DNA of 64,000 nt from Picocystis sp. L7 (Eukaryota > Chlorophyta > Picocystophyceae > Picocystales > Picocystaceae), in assembly GCA_020975725.1 (NCBI GenBank), contig QXJR01000006.1, positions 310,001 through 374,000 of the forward strand, written 5' to 3'. The notes under the pieces were generated by a model. That model saw nothing but the letters and a program-made list of their open reading frames with translations. It made no database searches and was not told the origin of the DNA. Position numbers and translations under genes: made by a program. Below are positions 1 through 10,866 of this stretch, piece after piece. Each line of letters opens with the position of its first letter. Position 1 is the stretch's first letter.

Positions 1-405
1 GTTTGTAAACGTTTGCTAGATTCGAACTTCGTCCAATTTGCAACCATTCTTGGTTGATCCGTCGAACCAATCGTTTGTGCATCCCTTCTCCGTGGGCGTT
101 CCCTTTGAGCTATGGAATGTGACATCACCTACCCCTACATTCGAATCCTGCACCGTTCTCGCGTCTTCCGTCGCCACCGCCTGGTTCCCTTGATTCCACT
201 TTCATCGTCTCGCCTTGAATGTGCCCAACAAGCAACGCTTGCACTTTTCCATCCATCCCTTGCAGTTCTCTGGGTTGGATCGCCCCAACCATCGTTTGCA
301 CTCCATTTGTCGACACGTCAAGGTCGGAACCTCGACACCAGGACTTCATGCGAACAAGCCGCTTTGGAGCTCGGGTTTGTGGGCGCTGAAGCCGACGGTT
401 TGGAC

Positions 406-1722
406 ATGGCGTCGAGGAAGCACCGAAGGGTGGTGTGGCTGTGCACGCTGTGCACGTTCGTGGCGTACGTGGAGCGCGTCGGGTTCCCCATCGCCTACGC
501 CCAGCTGGCCAAGCGAGAAGCGGTGGGAGAAGGCGTGGAAGGTGCCGTGATGTCTTCCTTCTTCTTGGGATACGCGCTCACGCAAATACCGAGCAGCTGG
601 ATCTCGGCCAGGATCGGTCTCTCCAACGTGTTGATGGGCAGCTTCCTCAGCTGGTCCATCACGTCCATCTTGACTCCCTTGTTCTGTAGGACTTCAGCCC
701 AACTCATGGTAGCTCGAGTCTTGGTCGGCGCTTCTCAAGGGGTGTTTATTCCAGCCGTGCACTCTGTGCTTTCACAGCAGGTGCCTCCTGTGGAGAGGGC
801 AAGAGCGGTCTCACTGGCAACTTCGGGCATGTACTTTGGATCTGCAGTGGCGATCCTGGTGTTGCCTACCATAGGAAAGAGACTCGGGCCATTCGCGGTC
901 TTCCGCACGAGTGGACTCGCTGGGCTTACTTGGGTGCTTCTGTGGCTGTGGCTGGCAAAAGACATGGTTGAGAATGTGCACGGTAGGAGGCTCCCGGAGA
1001 CAAAGGTATCGTCTGGCATGAACTCGCGCCCAGAGCTGGATGGAAGCAAGGCCGACCCACGCCTGAAGCCTGGATATGGGGCAAAACAAAAGTTTTCCGT
1101 ACCCAGGTTGCTCAGGTGTCTGGCGTTTTGGTCCATCGTTGTCAATAACTTCACCTTTCACTATACTTTCTACACGGCTCTGAATTGGATACCCAAGTAC
1201 TTTGGCGATGGTTTGGGAAGCGATCTAGCTAGTCTGGGGCCTTTGAAAGCCCTGCCTTACATGATCATGTTTATGATGGCCAACGTTGGTGGCTTTGCTG
1301 GGGACGTTTTGATCTTTCGTCACCACTACTCGGTGACCGCAGCGAGGAAACTTGTCAACACCACGGGATTCGTCGGTGCGGGAATCGCCGTGGTCATGAT
1401 GTCCCAGGCAAATGGTACTGCTGCAGGTTTGTTCTGGACCTCCTGCCTCTCTGGGATGCTGGGTTTATCCAGGGGCGGTTTTGCCGTGAATCACATGGAC
1501 ATTGCACCGGACCACGCAGGGGTTCTCATGGGCTTTTCAAACACAGCTGGGACACTGTCGGGGTTGATTGGCGTCTCCACCACGGGCGCCATGTTGGAAC
1601 TCGTGGGGGGCGTGACAAACGCCGCTTCCTTTTTCTGGCCCTTCTTTTTATGCTCGTTGCTTTGCTTCTTTGGGACGTTCCTCTTCGAGCTCGTTGGCAC
1701 CGGCGAGGTGGTTTTTCTGTAA
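406..1722 (+). CDS. MFS anion/phosphate transporter, PHT4/SLC17-like
   Basis: Single open frame for a 438-residue major facilitator protein when started at the ATG at 406. The protein has about twelve hydrophobic segments. The first segment (WLCTLCTFVAYVERVGFPIA) and the stretch LGYALTQIPSSWISARIG match the helix 1-2 region of the plant PHT4/ANTR and animal SLC17 families, which move phosphate or organic anions with Na+ or H+. The motif RVLVGASQGVFIPAVH corresponds to the helix 4 signature, and a hydrophilic loop of about 50 residues separates the two halves, as is usual. The frame stays open upstream to an ATG at 112. That would add 98 residues rich in Ser, Arg and Pro, possibly a plastid transit peptide or possibly just leader sequence. 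Substrate cannot be read from sequence. Stop TAA; a small gene on the other strand converges on it 17 bp away. Confidence 0.75.
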   Translation: MASRKHRRVVWLCTLCTFVAYVERVGFPIAYAQLAKREAVGEGVEGAVMSSFFLGYALTQIPSSWISARIGLSNVLMGSFLSWSITSILTPLFCRTSAQLMVARVLVGASQGVFIPAVHSVLSQQVPPVERARAVSLATSGMYFGSAVAILVLPTIGKRLGPFAVFRTSGLAGLTWVLLWLWLAKDMVENVHGRRLPETKVSSGMNSRPELDGSKADPRLKPGYGAKQKFSVPRLLRCLAFWSIVVNNFTFHYTFYTALNWIPKYFGDGLGSDLASLGPLKALPYMIMFMMANVGGFAGDVLIFRHHYSVTAARKLVNTTGFVGAGIAVVMMSQANGTAAGLFWTSCLSGMLGLSRGGFAVNHMDIAPDHAGVLMGFSNTAGTLSGLIGVSTTGAMLELVGGVTNAASFFWPFFLCSLLCFFGTFLFELVGTGEVVFL

Positions 1723-1739
1723 GCACTGTGCTTTGGCCT

Positions 1740-2173
1740 TCATTGGCCAGGCAATTTTTTGGGAGGTTTCCTGCCAGGGAAGAGAGCTTCATGGAGTGGA
1801 CTCTTGGCCACTTTCCTGGATGCTTTGTATTTGGCAAGAAGTTCCGGCATTTTTTCCATCATTCCTGGGATGCGCAAGCTCGCTGCCGTTGGTTTTTTCT
1901 TCTTGGGAAGGCCCTTCATGATGTTCAAACTCTTCGGAGGCACCGTTGGAAGCGTGCCTAGCTCCCTGCTCGTAAGATTTGCGCGCGTCCACCATCGGTC
2001 AGCATCTTCGATCACCTTTCTATGCTCTTTTTATACGTTTTCGCGACCTCCACGAGTTCGTGCGACGTTTTTTACGCGCTTCGGAGCACGCACCACTGCA
2101 TCTTCACGTACTCCTTGTACAGCTTCGCCGCCGTCCTGGCGGCCAGTCGCATCTTCCCTTGGTCGCCTTTCAT
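1740..2173 (-). CDS. Unidentified small basic protein, two-exon model
   Basis: I do not recognise this protein. Exon 1 runs from an ATG at 2173 (MKGDQGKMRLAARTAAKLYK) and ends near 2090 at a GTGCGT donor. A CAG acceptor near 1975 opens a second exon containing LPTVPPKSLNIMKGLPKKKK and stops at 1740. The join keeps the reading frame, and the donor has the same GTGCGT form as the introns of RPL38, EF-Tu and exportin in this window. The predicted product is about 110 residues, Lys/Pro-rich and without membrane segments. It converges tail to tail with the MFS gene. An upstream exon may exist, because the frame stays open above the chosen ATG. Support is splice-signal fit and protein-like composition only. 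Confidence 0.35.
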
Positions 2174-3779
2174 CTCCACGGCGGCGTCCACCTTCCTGCA
2201 CCTCGCTTGCGGTCCCACGAGCGACGCGCCTCGTGTCGGATGCGCGGCCACGCGCCGACGCGATGGATGTGATGGATGTTCCTCCGACCCAAAGGAAGTG
2301 GATTGGGAAAGGATCCAACCGGGTGAGGAAATGGCAAGGTTGGCCGTTCACACACCAAGCAACCTTCAAAGGTGGGAAGAGATGGTACACGGCAATGGAG
2401 GATGGACGTGGGAGAAGAGACGAGGAAGGGCGTGGAAGAAAGATGGAAACACATGGTGGGTGCAACGGAAGATGGAAGAGGAATGGACCCATGGGAAGCA
2501 AATGCATGGCGCAAAGGATGGGAGGGACGGGCGACCGTTGCATAAATGGGTGGAGAGGGTAAACAACGGAGGGATAGAAGACGAAGTGTACATGAGTTGC
2601 ACATGAAAGGTGTGTAACCATTGCATTTGAGTTGGGCTTTTCAAGAATAGGTCCAATGTTGTGTTGTATTCCACATGTCATCGGCGATACCTTCCTTCAC
2701 AAGCACCTATGGGATGCAACAACATCCTACTACATCATCACTCAACAAGAGTTGATCGATTCGGCTACACTCGGAAGATAAAGGCACGCAAACTGCAAGT
2801 AATTAGGGGGAATTAATTGTGCTTACATAGATGTTGCACTTCACACCAAACAACAAGCAATTGGGTTCCATTTCGAGTACTATATTACATTCCTAATATT
2901 GATATTTTGTTAAAGTTAGCCATTATGAGTGAAAGTTGTCTAGCGCGTTGCTACTCCTTGTTGCTTTTCTTTGCACCGCGGATCGTGGAACTTTGAATTC
3001 AAAGCTTACCTTCCCCCCATAGTTGTCGGTGATTGTGCTTGAAGAGGCATCGCTCCTTCGATTGTACTCAAGTAGTCTTCTCGTGCGAATGAGAGTTCTC
3101 ACGTTCAATATTGATACTTATCTAGTGCGAAACCACAAATACTTAGAACGGTCCTTCTCCAATAGGCATGAACATGAATTTACTCTAGGCGAGGAGCGTT
3201 ACAATGCAAACTCTTGGTTTCTCTATGCTGCAAATCTTGTAGAAGAGCCTCAAAGTTCGGTAGCTTGCCTTTGGCGAGCCACAGACCTCTCACATAATCT
3301 CCCACAATCGAAGCAATGACGAAAGGACTAGTTTTGCCGTTCGTTTCCCTCAAACACTAGAAGGCCTACAAAATGGATGAAAGGTACAAGGGAGGTGCAC
3401 CCCGAAGTTACGTCTTTTTTGCCCATTTGCAAATTGGCAAGAGCATGTCTAAAACATGTATTACAAGCAGTTGCAGATAGATTTAAGATGAACAAAGTGA
3501 GGGACCTGTCTTTACACTTAGCCAACGGAATCGCAAAACACCTTGTTTCATTTAGTCATCTCAAGGTATAGGTTGTCAGCCGACAAGACTATAGGGTGTG
3601 TAAAGCAAACGTGAATATCCCATGCTTTGCTCCACGCAAAGACAATCCAACATGAAGAGTAATCCACGGGGTGCCCAACAGCCCCCATGGCAGTCCACAT
3701 TGAGTTCTTCTCAACATCGGATGCGCTTGACCACCGTCCTTTGGAGCTTGCCGTGCTCTGCAATGTGGCACAATTTAGC
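2174..3779. other. Intergenic, no gene recognised; decayed coding remnants
   Basis: The first 450 bp are purine-rich on the plus strand, with many ATGG words. From about 2650 the DNA becomes AT-richer. Short protein-like stretches on the minus strand near 2920-3110 and 3100-3330 are broken and match no family I can name. They may be outlying parts of the degraded element that follows. No RNA gene seen. Confidence 0.4.
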
Positions 3780-4545
3780 AACCCTCACCAGCTAGGTCAA
3801 GCACGGCCTGACGTTCAGAACAACGTTCAAGTCACGGTTCACGAATGTGCCGTTGTTGGTAGATCCACATCGTTTGAAGCCCCTGACAACATCTGCCTTG
3901 CGCTTGCTCCAAACTTGCCTCATCATTGTGACATCTCTTGAGTTCACCATGGGTGATTTGAACATGTCCACGTGGATGGTCCTAAAGTGTTGGGCACACT
4001 CCTTGAACTCTCGGGTCGCCGGCTCCGCTTGGTGCAAACTTTGCTGCGCTAGAGGCGACCACTAGAGGTTTGCAATGCGGCGTGTACGACATGCTTTAGG
4101 TAGCTCGCAAACACCCTCTTCTTGCCACCAAAGAACCATAACCGTTGGCACACCCACCGCAACGTCAACAACTCCGCCCATAACGTGTCATGGGTGCCAA
4201 TCATAGCATCCGCGATTTGCGGGTGCACCTCGACATCCGATCCCTTGGGACAAGCATTTCACAAATGCTACACAGCATGCCATTGAGTGCCATGCCATGC
4301 TTTTAATTCCCGGCGCGCTTCTTGGATTCGCTATTTGTATAGTTTCGCTGTCTCGTGTGCTTCCAACTCTGGGTCGTCCCGTTGGGCATCTTAAATGCCA
4401 TGTAGAAAAGGTTGGTAAGCCTAGGGTCGTTCCCAAGGATAACTTACTCGTCCAATGCGTCGGTAAGCAAGCTCCTAGTCCCGGGCCCCAACGCAACGAA
4501 AGGCATATCATCCACGGTCTTTTTTTATCCGCAAGCAAAGCACCT
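3780..4545 (-). mobile_element. Degraded Fanzor/TnpB-like (OMEGA) nuclease remnant
   Basis: On the minus strand, pieces of one protein can be read in order. VALGPGTRSLLT near 4500-4462 resembles the RuvC-I segment of TnpB/Fanzor. A middle piece near 4180-4080 includes WFFGGKKRVFASYL. HVDMFKSPMV near 3980-3950 sits where these nucleases have VDEFRTS. The last piece ends in GTFVNRDLNVVLNV near 3855-3805, matching the RuvC-III 'RDxNAxxN' signature after a zinc ribbon. Spacing between the first and third pieces is about 175 codons, inside the range described for Fanzor. Family knowledge: these are RNA-guided nucleases carried by transposons in eukaryotes. The copy is plainly dead, with several breaks and lost key residues. 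Its ends were not found. Another RuvC-like transposon protein is possible. Confidence 0.5.
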
Positions 4546-5940
4546 AGATGCTAGTACCATTGCAATCCACCGTTTACATAGAACTCTAGACTTCGCCACA
4601 CAACTTGTCGATCGTGAAGGTTGCAGCCCACGTTTGGCAACCATGTTGACAAAGGTGGAAGACTCCAACGGCGGCTTTGGAACAACATCTACGTGTGCTT
4701 CTAGTCCGTCCACCCCTTTGCATACCGAAAGGCACCAAGGGACCTGCTTGGGCGCGTGTTGAAAACCACAACGTGATGGTCACGCGGGTTGTTCATGTAT
4801 ACCTGGGCGTCTACACTGTAGATGCTCCAGTCTCCTCGATAGCGTTGTATACGTAGCTAGGCTACGAGTTGTGGATGGGCTTGGTAGTATGCCATGACGG
4901 AGGGGTCTCGCTTCCACGCGTATTGGACGCCGAGCATCAGTTACTTGAAGAATGACTAGCACGTCAAGTCGGGCAATGTGACTGCCATCGATTCCTCAGC
5001 GCCATGGAAGCACTCCTTTAAGATATTTGGTATCCCGACGCTCGTGAGATGGTAGCAATAGGAGAAGGCTGTAGCGCGTACTTGGATAGCATCATGCAAG
5101 ACACGCTTGTGGTGGCATTGTAGGCGCTTTACAAGGCACGCCTCGACCAAGATCTCCACAACCACTTCGCACCGTTTCAGCTTCTCTGTGCGATCAGCTA
5201 AGCTGTGCTTCACATTGGAGAAGGGGGTGCCTGGTTGTGGACGTTTGCATAGCTTCGAACTCCAGCAGATTCGAGTGCGCGCAATTTGTTCACACACAAC
5301 AGTTTCGTAAGTTTAGACACTTCTTTCATACTTGCCTACGTCAACGACTCCTAAACTCCATAGTTGTCACGTGTTTGTTGCTCTCCCATTCTTCCTCTGA
5401 GGTCCGGCCACTATCCTAATTTCGAACTGTCCTTTCCTTGCCACCGACCTTCTACCTCGACCTCACTCTTGGCGAAGTCGGTTCAACTGCACGTCTTGTG
5501 GCATGTACATACATTGTGATGCAGTTTTCGAACGTGGCCTTGTTCTCGCAAGCCATCTCTGGATGTCCTCGTTCTCTTGCAAGTGGACCTACGCTTCATC
5601 TCTTCTTCGCCCGATTCAAACGCTTCACATGCCCCGCCTTTCGCATGCGCGTCTTTCCATCTCCTCCTAGACGCTTTCAAGTCCCTTCCACGTGTTTCCA
5701 CCTCGTCCTCGGAAGTAGCCGTGCACCGTCTGCATGTGCATGCTCGTCAGAATTGGGTGCATGCGACGGCCAAGTTTGCGGCGATGGATGGGGTGCATGG
5801 CGGGTGGGTACTTCCACGAAATGTTGATTATAAAAACGTTTCATAATAAAGTTGCATATTATTATCATGTGTGGTGACACCCCAACCACGCTTCTCCAGT
5901 CCACTGCTCTGCATCACGACTTCACTTGTTTCAAGCAAAG
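4546..5940. other. Decayed DNA, no gene recognised
   Basis: Minus-strand protein-like fragments at 4956-5297 and about 4790-4950 could be the eroded upstream part of the Fanzor-like remnant, but carry no motif I can name. From 5400 to 5940 nothing stands out. This is also the 3' flank of the helicase gene. Confidence 0.35.
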
Positions 5941-7413
5941 TCATGTCCTGGTGTACCCACGTCCTTTCGGCTGCTGTCTGCGTGTCTTCAACTTCGCGCC
6001 AACTGGAATATGAACGTTTGGTGGAGCACTCAAACCAATACATTTGGCAACAGCTGCCAAGTCTAGTTTCTGCACATTGAATATATCTTTCATTTTGTGA
6101 GAGTTGTATGCCAAGATGTAGGATCTGTATGCATCGACAGCGGATTGCTTGAGGTAGTGATTTTTTTGAAGAAGCTGCTGCAGCTGATTCTGTATGTTCA
6201 CGATCTTGTTGCTGGGGAATTCGTACTCGTTCAAGGACACCTTTGCCTCTCTCAGGAACTTGAGAAACTTGATTTCCTCGGGTAGAAGCATGAGCAGCGC
6301 TCTTCCCCTCCCATGCGAACCCCTGGCTGTGCGTCCTACACGGTGAATGTACTCCCTCGGATCATCCGGCGGATCGTACTGGATAATCCAGTCCACAGCA
6401 GGAATGTCCAGTCCTCTTGCAGCCACGTCGGTGCACAGCAAGATACCGCTGGTGGCCTTGCAGAAGTCCATGAAGGTTGTCGTCCGCTTCTGCTGTTTCT
6501 GTTTTCCGTGGATGTCCATGCAAGCAACGTCCACGTAGTTGAGCAGCTCGCTGTGGAACTTTACAGAATTGCAGGAGGAGAAAAACACCATGATCTTCTT
6601 CTTTTTGTGCTTTCTTAAGAATGTGAACAGCAGCATAAACCGCTGTTCCGATGGAACGATGCAATACCCTTGTTCCAGACCCTCCCTCGTCGAGTACTTT
6701 TTTTCCGCTTCGACTCCAATGAACAGCGGCTTTGACCGGAACGACAGCCTGGCCAGATCTTCCACCTTGGTCGTTTGCGTCGCACTGAAAAGCAACGTTT
6801 GCCTCTTGGAGGGGAGTATTCTCAGGATTTGTCCCATCTCCTCTTCGAAACCGATCTCCAGAATCCTGTCCGCCTCATCGATGATCAGGCACAGCAGGTT
6901 CCTGTACACGAAACCTTTGGTGTTCTGAAGATGGTCCAGCAACCTTCCTGGTGTGGCGATCAGCAGATTGATCCCACGGGAGAGTTTTTCTGCTTCGCTC
7001 CTCCTGTTCGCTCCTCCCATGACGATCCCGTGGGTCTGGCTGTGGTATTTCATCAGTTCTTTGCAGACTCCATAGATCTGCAACGCCAGCTCTCGGGTGG
7101 GCGAGAGCACCACCGCCACGGTTCCGTTGTGATGGGCGCACTTGGCTCGGAACAGGGTCTCCACGGTCGGCACGAGGAACGCCAGGGTCTTTCCTGATCC
7201 AGTACAAGCGGCTCCTAGGATGTCTTTTCCCGCCAAGGCGGGTGAGATGCTTTTGGCTTGGATTTGCGTCAGTTGGTCGAATCCCATCTCCTGGATGGCG
7301 CGTTTCGTGGGTTGCGACAGCTCCAAGCCGTCGAACGTCGAACCACTCATGATCCCGGACGCTTCTCCATGCCCCTTCGAAGCCTCGCCGGGCGAATCGC
7401 GTCCGTTCGCCAT
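5941..7413 (-). CDS. DDX18: DEAD-box ATP-dependent RNA helicase, Has1/DDX18 type
   Basis: Intron-free 490-residue protein close in length to yeast Has1 (505). All superfamily 2 motifs are present: Q motif around GFDQLTQIQ (44-52), Walker A ACTGSGKT (69-76), PTREL (105-109), DEAD (179-182), SAT (210-212) and HRVGRTAR in the second RecA domain (about 366). The C-terminal part, with [19 protein letters not shown] and GLSAPPNV, is typical of Has1/DDX18 and plant RH51 rather than of other DEAD-box groups. The known role of the family is release of snoRNAs and pre-rRNA remodelling in 60S and 40S ribosome assembly in the nucleolus. The start at 7413 is the first ATG; a second in-frame ATG 21 codons on is an alternative. 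Stop TGA. Upstream lies a cluster of TTAACC words. Confidence 0.93.
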   Translation of the reverse strand: MANGRDSPGEASKGHGEASGIMSGSTFDGLELSQPTKRAIQEMGFDQLTQIQAKSISPALAGKDILGAACTGSGKTLAFLVPTVETLFRAKCAHHNGTVAVVLSPTRELALQIYGVCKELMKYHSQTHGIVMGGANRRSEAEKLSRGINLLIATPGRLLDHLQNTKGFVYRNLLCLIIDEADRILEIGFEEEMGQILRILPSKRQTLLFSATQTTKVEDLARLSFRSKPLFIGVEAEKKYSTREGLEQGYCIVPSEQRFMLLFTFLRKHKKKKIMVFFSSCNSVKFHSELLNYVDVACMDIHGKQKQQKRTTTFMDFCKATSGILLCTDVAARGLDIPAVDWIIQYDPPDDPREYIHRVGRTARGSHGRGRALLMLLPEEIKFLKFLREAKVSLNEYEFPSNKIVNIQNQLQQLLQKNHYLKQSAVDAYRSYILAYNSHKMKDIFNVQKLDLAAVAKCIGLSAPPNVHIPVGAKLKTRRQQPKGRGYTRT

Positions 7414-8903
7414 CGACGCGAAAGTGCGCGCCGTCGCACCAAATGCGCCTGCGACGAATCGTCGTCCTTCGCCGAAAGGTTAACCCATCGGTTTCGTCCC
7501 CCATCGGGTGGAGGATCCCCCCACAAACCCCCCACGAACCGGAGTTAACCCGGAGTTAAGCTCGAGGGGGGTGGGAGAGGCGGCGGCGCGAATTTAACCC
7601 ACGAGTTAACCTCGAGGGTAGGGGGGGGGGTCCAAGGAAAGGACCAAGTGGTGTGGGGATGTGTGCCACACCATGGAGGAACACAGGACCATTGGGGAGA
7701 ACCACCATTGGAAGAAGGAGGGAAGATGGTGGCCAAGATACCTGCTCCATGGTGCGGACCATGAAGACCAGGCGAGACGGGAAAAATTCAAACGCACCGA
7801 GGGACAAGTCGACGAGGGGAAAGACCCGCTCAAAACCATGGAAACAGTCCGCAACGGAGCGTCGTGGACGACCCCACCGTGGCAAATCATGCACGCGCTT
7901 TTTCCTTCTGGTCTAGAACTTCAACCCGTCTGCCGGAAAGAGATCTTTCACGCGGTACGCTTCCCGGGACAAAGGAGCGCATCCAACGGGCTGCAACGCA
8001 ATGGAATTGGGATGTACATAAATACCATGGATGTGGAATCAAAGGCTGCGTTGGAGTAGGGAGCGTGTTTCCACAGCGCATCGGGCGTGGCTTACGATAG
8101 CAGGTTGTGCCATTTCGGTCCTTTGGACAAAGCAGGCTTTCGTCCAGTCGCCAACACCACCGGCAGGTAGGCATGCCTTGAGCGATGCGATTTCCGATCC
8201 GCTGAGGTTCGGACCGTGCACAACCGCGGTTTGGGTGGCATCGGATTTCATCCGATTCAGAAGCCACTTCATACAAGAATCTACGTGAAAAGACGCCACA
8301 GGACAAGTCTAGAGCTACCAAGCAAAGCCCTGGATTTGCGGAGGAGTACACCAAGGCACCGTGCCTGCTTGGTGCAACAATCGGTGCTCGTGCACGGGCA
8401 CATGCGGGGCATCTAGTGCAACGACCCAACAATGCACATCAACCACCAAGGACTTGGGGTCGGTCCATATGGCCAGCTGCAGGCACACACGTTGCCGCCA
8501 ATGGTTTGCGACAACTTTCAAATCGTCGGTCGATCGAGTGCCTCTGTTCGGCAAGACCTCTCCAATTGTCAATCATCCACGGACGTGTGCGTTCGGAACT
8601 GGGCAAGAGAGGAGAGCAGAAGGATGCGCGGCACCGAGGCGCTCGTTGGTAGGGCGCAGACACCACAGACAAGCGGGTGGCAGGAGGGACATGCGTTGCC
8701 GTGCAACCTGCTTCATCGACGATGTCTGATCTTGCCCGTTCCCGTCACGAGCACGAGCTGTCCATCCGTTCGAACCCGGCCTTGCTTCTTGCGTGCGGTG
8801 GTGCGCGCTTCCATCTAGAAAGGCTCCGGGGTTGTCCATCCTTTGCATTGCATGGCGTTGGGACGGCGCTCCATCCTCGTGCACGGTGCTCCTTGCACCT
8901 TGC
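7414..8903. other. Intergenic: helicase promoter side and MOC1 3' flank
   Basis: Holds the TTAACC-rich stretch just upstream of the helicase start, a run of ten G near 7622, and a purine-rich stretch with several CCATGG words (about 7640-7840). From 7850 to 8900 I see no gene, only chance open frames in GC-rich DNA. Confidence 0.5.
7479..7612. promoter_or_regulatory. Cluster of TTAACC/GGTTAA words upstream of helicase
   Basis: The word TTAACC or its reverse complement, or near matches, occurs at about 7480, 7545, 7556, 7595 and 7607, within 200 bp upstream of the helicase ATG. Similar words lie between RPL38 and bS6 and just upstream of EF-Tu exon 1. A role as promoter element is inference. 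Confidence 0.35.
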
Positions 8904-9611
8904 TCAGGGTATGTCCAGCAGGGACAGGACGTCCTCTTGGATGTCATGGGGTTCGCATCGCATCCCGCATCCCCAGGCGGCCAGGAGCACGGCCTCTGCT
9001 CTCCCGTGGTCTTTTTTCCTCTTCACTTCATCCATCACCTGTGGGAACACGTATGCGGCGATCTCTCTGGATCGATCCTTCAAGGCCATCCTGTTCAAAG
9101 GTTCCAGGTTGGTTCCCGTTGCTACGGACACGTCCGTCGTCTCTTTCGCATCGGTTTGGTTGGCTTTGGTGAGCATCATGTCTTTCTTCCAGGCGTGTGG
9201 ATGGACGGCCACGGTCTCCACGCCGTGTGCAGCGAGTGCGCCCATCCACACGCCATAGCCGAATCCCGAACCGTACCAGCCTTGGCGTCCGTTCTGCGGC
9301 AGTGGACGCGCCATCTCCACGTACGCCACGCATCCAGGCGGCAGTTCGAGGTTTCGGATGGCGCAGGCGATGCCTTCCGGGCAGTGTCTCCTCCTGGTGC
9401 GCGTTCCGACGCGTTCCAACACCGTCGGCACGTCGTGGATCTGCAGCGACCAGCCTCCTTCCCGTCCTTCCAGCATCGCCAAGGCGCCGCTCACGTCCGG
9501 ATCGATGCCCAGCACCGGATTCGGCGGCTTCTTCGGCCATTCCTTGACCCTGGCCCACGGCAGCGCGCGTCTCGATCCGCCATGAGCGCTGCTGGCGACG
9601 CGCACGAGCAT
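8904..9611 (-). CDS. MOC1: Chloroplast Holliday-junction resolvase, MOC1 type
   Basis: The protein aligns with plant and Chlamydomonas MOC1, an RNase H-fold resolvase that cuts four-way junctions so that plastid nucleoids can segregate. Visible hallmarks are the first catalytic acid in VLGIDPDVSGALAML, the second in YVEMARPLPQNGRQGWYG, the family block GFGYGVWMGALAAHG, and the C-terminal acids in KRKKDHGRAEAVLLAAWG. With the ATG at 9611 the product is 235 residues and begins MLVRVASSAHGGSRRALPWA, a plausible organelle leader. In-frame ATGs at 9740, 9848 and 9911 give longer forms, and the frame stays open to 10706, but that upstream part shows no family similarity and is very GC-rich. Intron-free. 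Stop TGA. Confidence 0.87.
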   Translation of the reverse strand: MLVRVASSAHGGSRRALPWARVKEWPKKPPNPVLGIDPDVSGALAMLEGREGGWSLQIHDVPTVLERVGTRTRRRHCPEGIACAIRNLELPPGCVAYVEMARPLPQNGRQGWYGSGFGYGVWMGALAAHGVETVAVHPHAWKKDMMLTKANQTDAKETTDVSVATGTNLEPLNRMALKDRSREIAAYVFPQVMDEVKRKKDHGRAEAVLLAAWGCGMRCEPHDIQEDVLSLLDIP

Positions 9612-10414
9612 GCCGACGCGCTTCCAGGCGTGCACGTTTGGGTCCCTTTCGACCGTGGCCCGTCGAGGAGGGGTGGGAGAGGGGAGGGACGGTCCTGTGC
9701 GGTGGACGGGCGGATCTGCCCCTCCGGGACCCCCGGCCATGGCCGTGGTGATGGACACACGCGCGCGGTTGTGGACTCCACCGCCATCACAAGAGCAGCA
9801 CAAGAGCAGCACAAGCTGACAGGCGTGGTGATAGTGCATCCCGTGCATCGATCCGCGCGGATGCGCATGCGCACGTGGGACCAAGGACCAGACCAAGGCG
9901 AAGGCATGCATCCATACGTGGGAAGGGTCCGGAGGAAGATGGACGAAAGAGGCGAGCGCGGTCCCGTGGACGATCGCAGCTTCGGCCGAAGCGCTCGTGG
10001 AAGCAGGGTCACGGGCCCAGCATCCCAGCTTCGATGCAGGAAGGACCGTCCCGACCATGGGAAAGGCCGACCCCGGAACGGCCAGGATCCAACGGGCGCA
10101 CCCCACAAGCGCAGGGTCGGATCCGAACAGGCACGGGCGAAGAAACCCGAGGACTGCCGAAGCGAACAGCTTGTCCCGTGGCACAAATGGTACGTGCGCG
10201 CGTTCCCGATCCAGGACCGGGTTCCATGCGTGCGGCATGGGCGAGCTGGATCCGAGCGCCGGACGATCCCTTCGGGAATCCCTCGTTTGCTCGCGGTGCG
10301 GACCGGGCCGCCGGTTCCCCGCGGGGGCGAGTCCGCGGCGTCGGACGCGTTCCAGCGCAGACCGCAAAGTGGACCGTGGGACGGAGGTGCATTCGGCAAA
10401 GGGGACGTATGTAT
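9612..10414. other. Intergenic between MOC1 and RPL38
   Basis: GC-rich and open in several frames by composition. Contains a short direct duplication (AGAGCAGCACA twice near 9791-9812) in the presumed MOC1 leader. No gene recognised. Confidence 0.4.
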
Positions 10415-10866
10415 TTAGATGTTCTTCACGTCCAGGCCTGTTCGGACCGAGGGGTTCGCGTCCGTCAGCACGTGGGTTGGTCGAGGCACGGGACCCTCCG
10501 CTCGCATCGTTCGTCCGCGCGCTTTTCTTTCCTCCTCCGTGTTTCTCGTTTCCACGCGTCCACGACGAGGTCCTCTCGTCGGGTCCGTCTCGCGTTCGCA
10601 CGCGCACCTGGTGGGAGGGACTGCTTGAGCTTCTCCGCCTTTTCGTTGTCCAGCACGCACAGGGTGTAGAGGTACCTGCTGCATCGGACCTTGAACTTGG
10701 TGACACCCTTCACCTTCTTCACCTTGACGGACTTGGCATCCTTCCGACGTGCGGTCAACAGGAAGTCCTTGATTTCGTTGATCTGGGCGTCCACCGCTTC
10801 GTCAGTCGATCCGTCCCCTCGCTTCTCCCGCACGTGTCCTCCGTTTCGACCCACCTGCTTCGGCAT
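10415..10866 (-). CDS. RPL38: Cytosolic 60S ribosomal protein eL38 (three exons)
   Basis: Spliced product of 69 residues, the usual eL38 length. Exon 1 (10855-10866) codes for MPKQ. Exon 2 (10608-10782) carries [20 protein letters not shown] and [12 protein letters not shown]. Exon 3 (10415-10437) gives the end GLDVKNI and TAA. Intron 1 is 72 nt (GTGGGT...CCCAG) and intron 2 is 170 nt (GTGCGC...AACAG). Both junctions keep phase and reproduce the conserved ending SLPPG-L. Component of the large subunit of cytosolic ribosomes. Intron 1 is a multiple of three without a stop, so retention would leave the frame open. It is divergent from the plastid-type S6 gene, with a shared 385-bp spacer. Confidence 0.93.

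Noticed and set aside
3780-4545. LINE reverse transcriptase for the fragments near 4 kb
   Set aside because: No YxDD or other RT motif; the order of RuvC-like motifs and the RDLN ending fit a TnpB/Fanzor-type nuclease better.
8904-10706. A 600-codon frame read as one MOC1 protein
   Set aside because: Only the last 235 codons match the family; the rest is GC-rich DNA open in several frames, and it overlaps the RPL38 exons.
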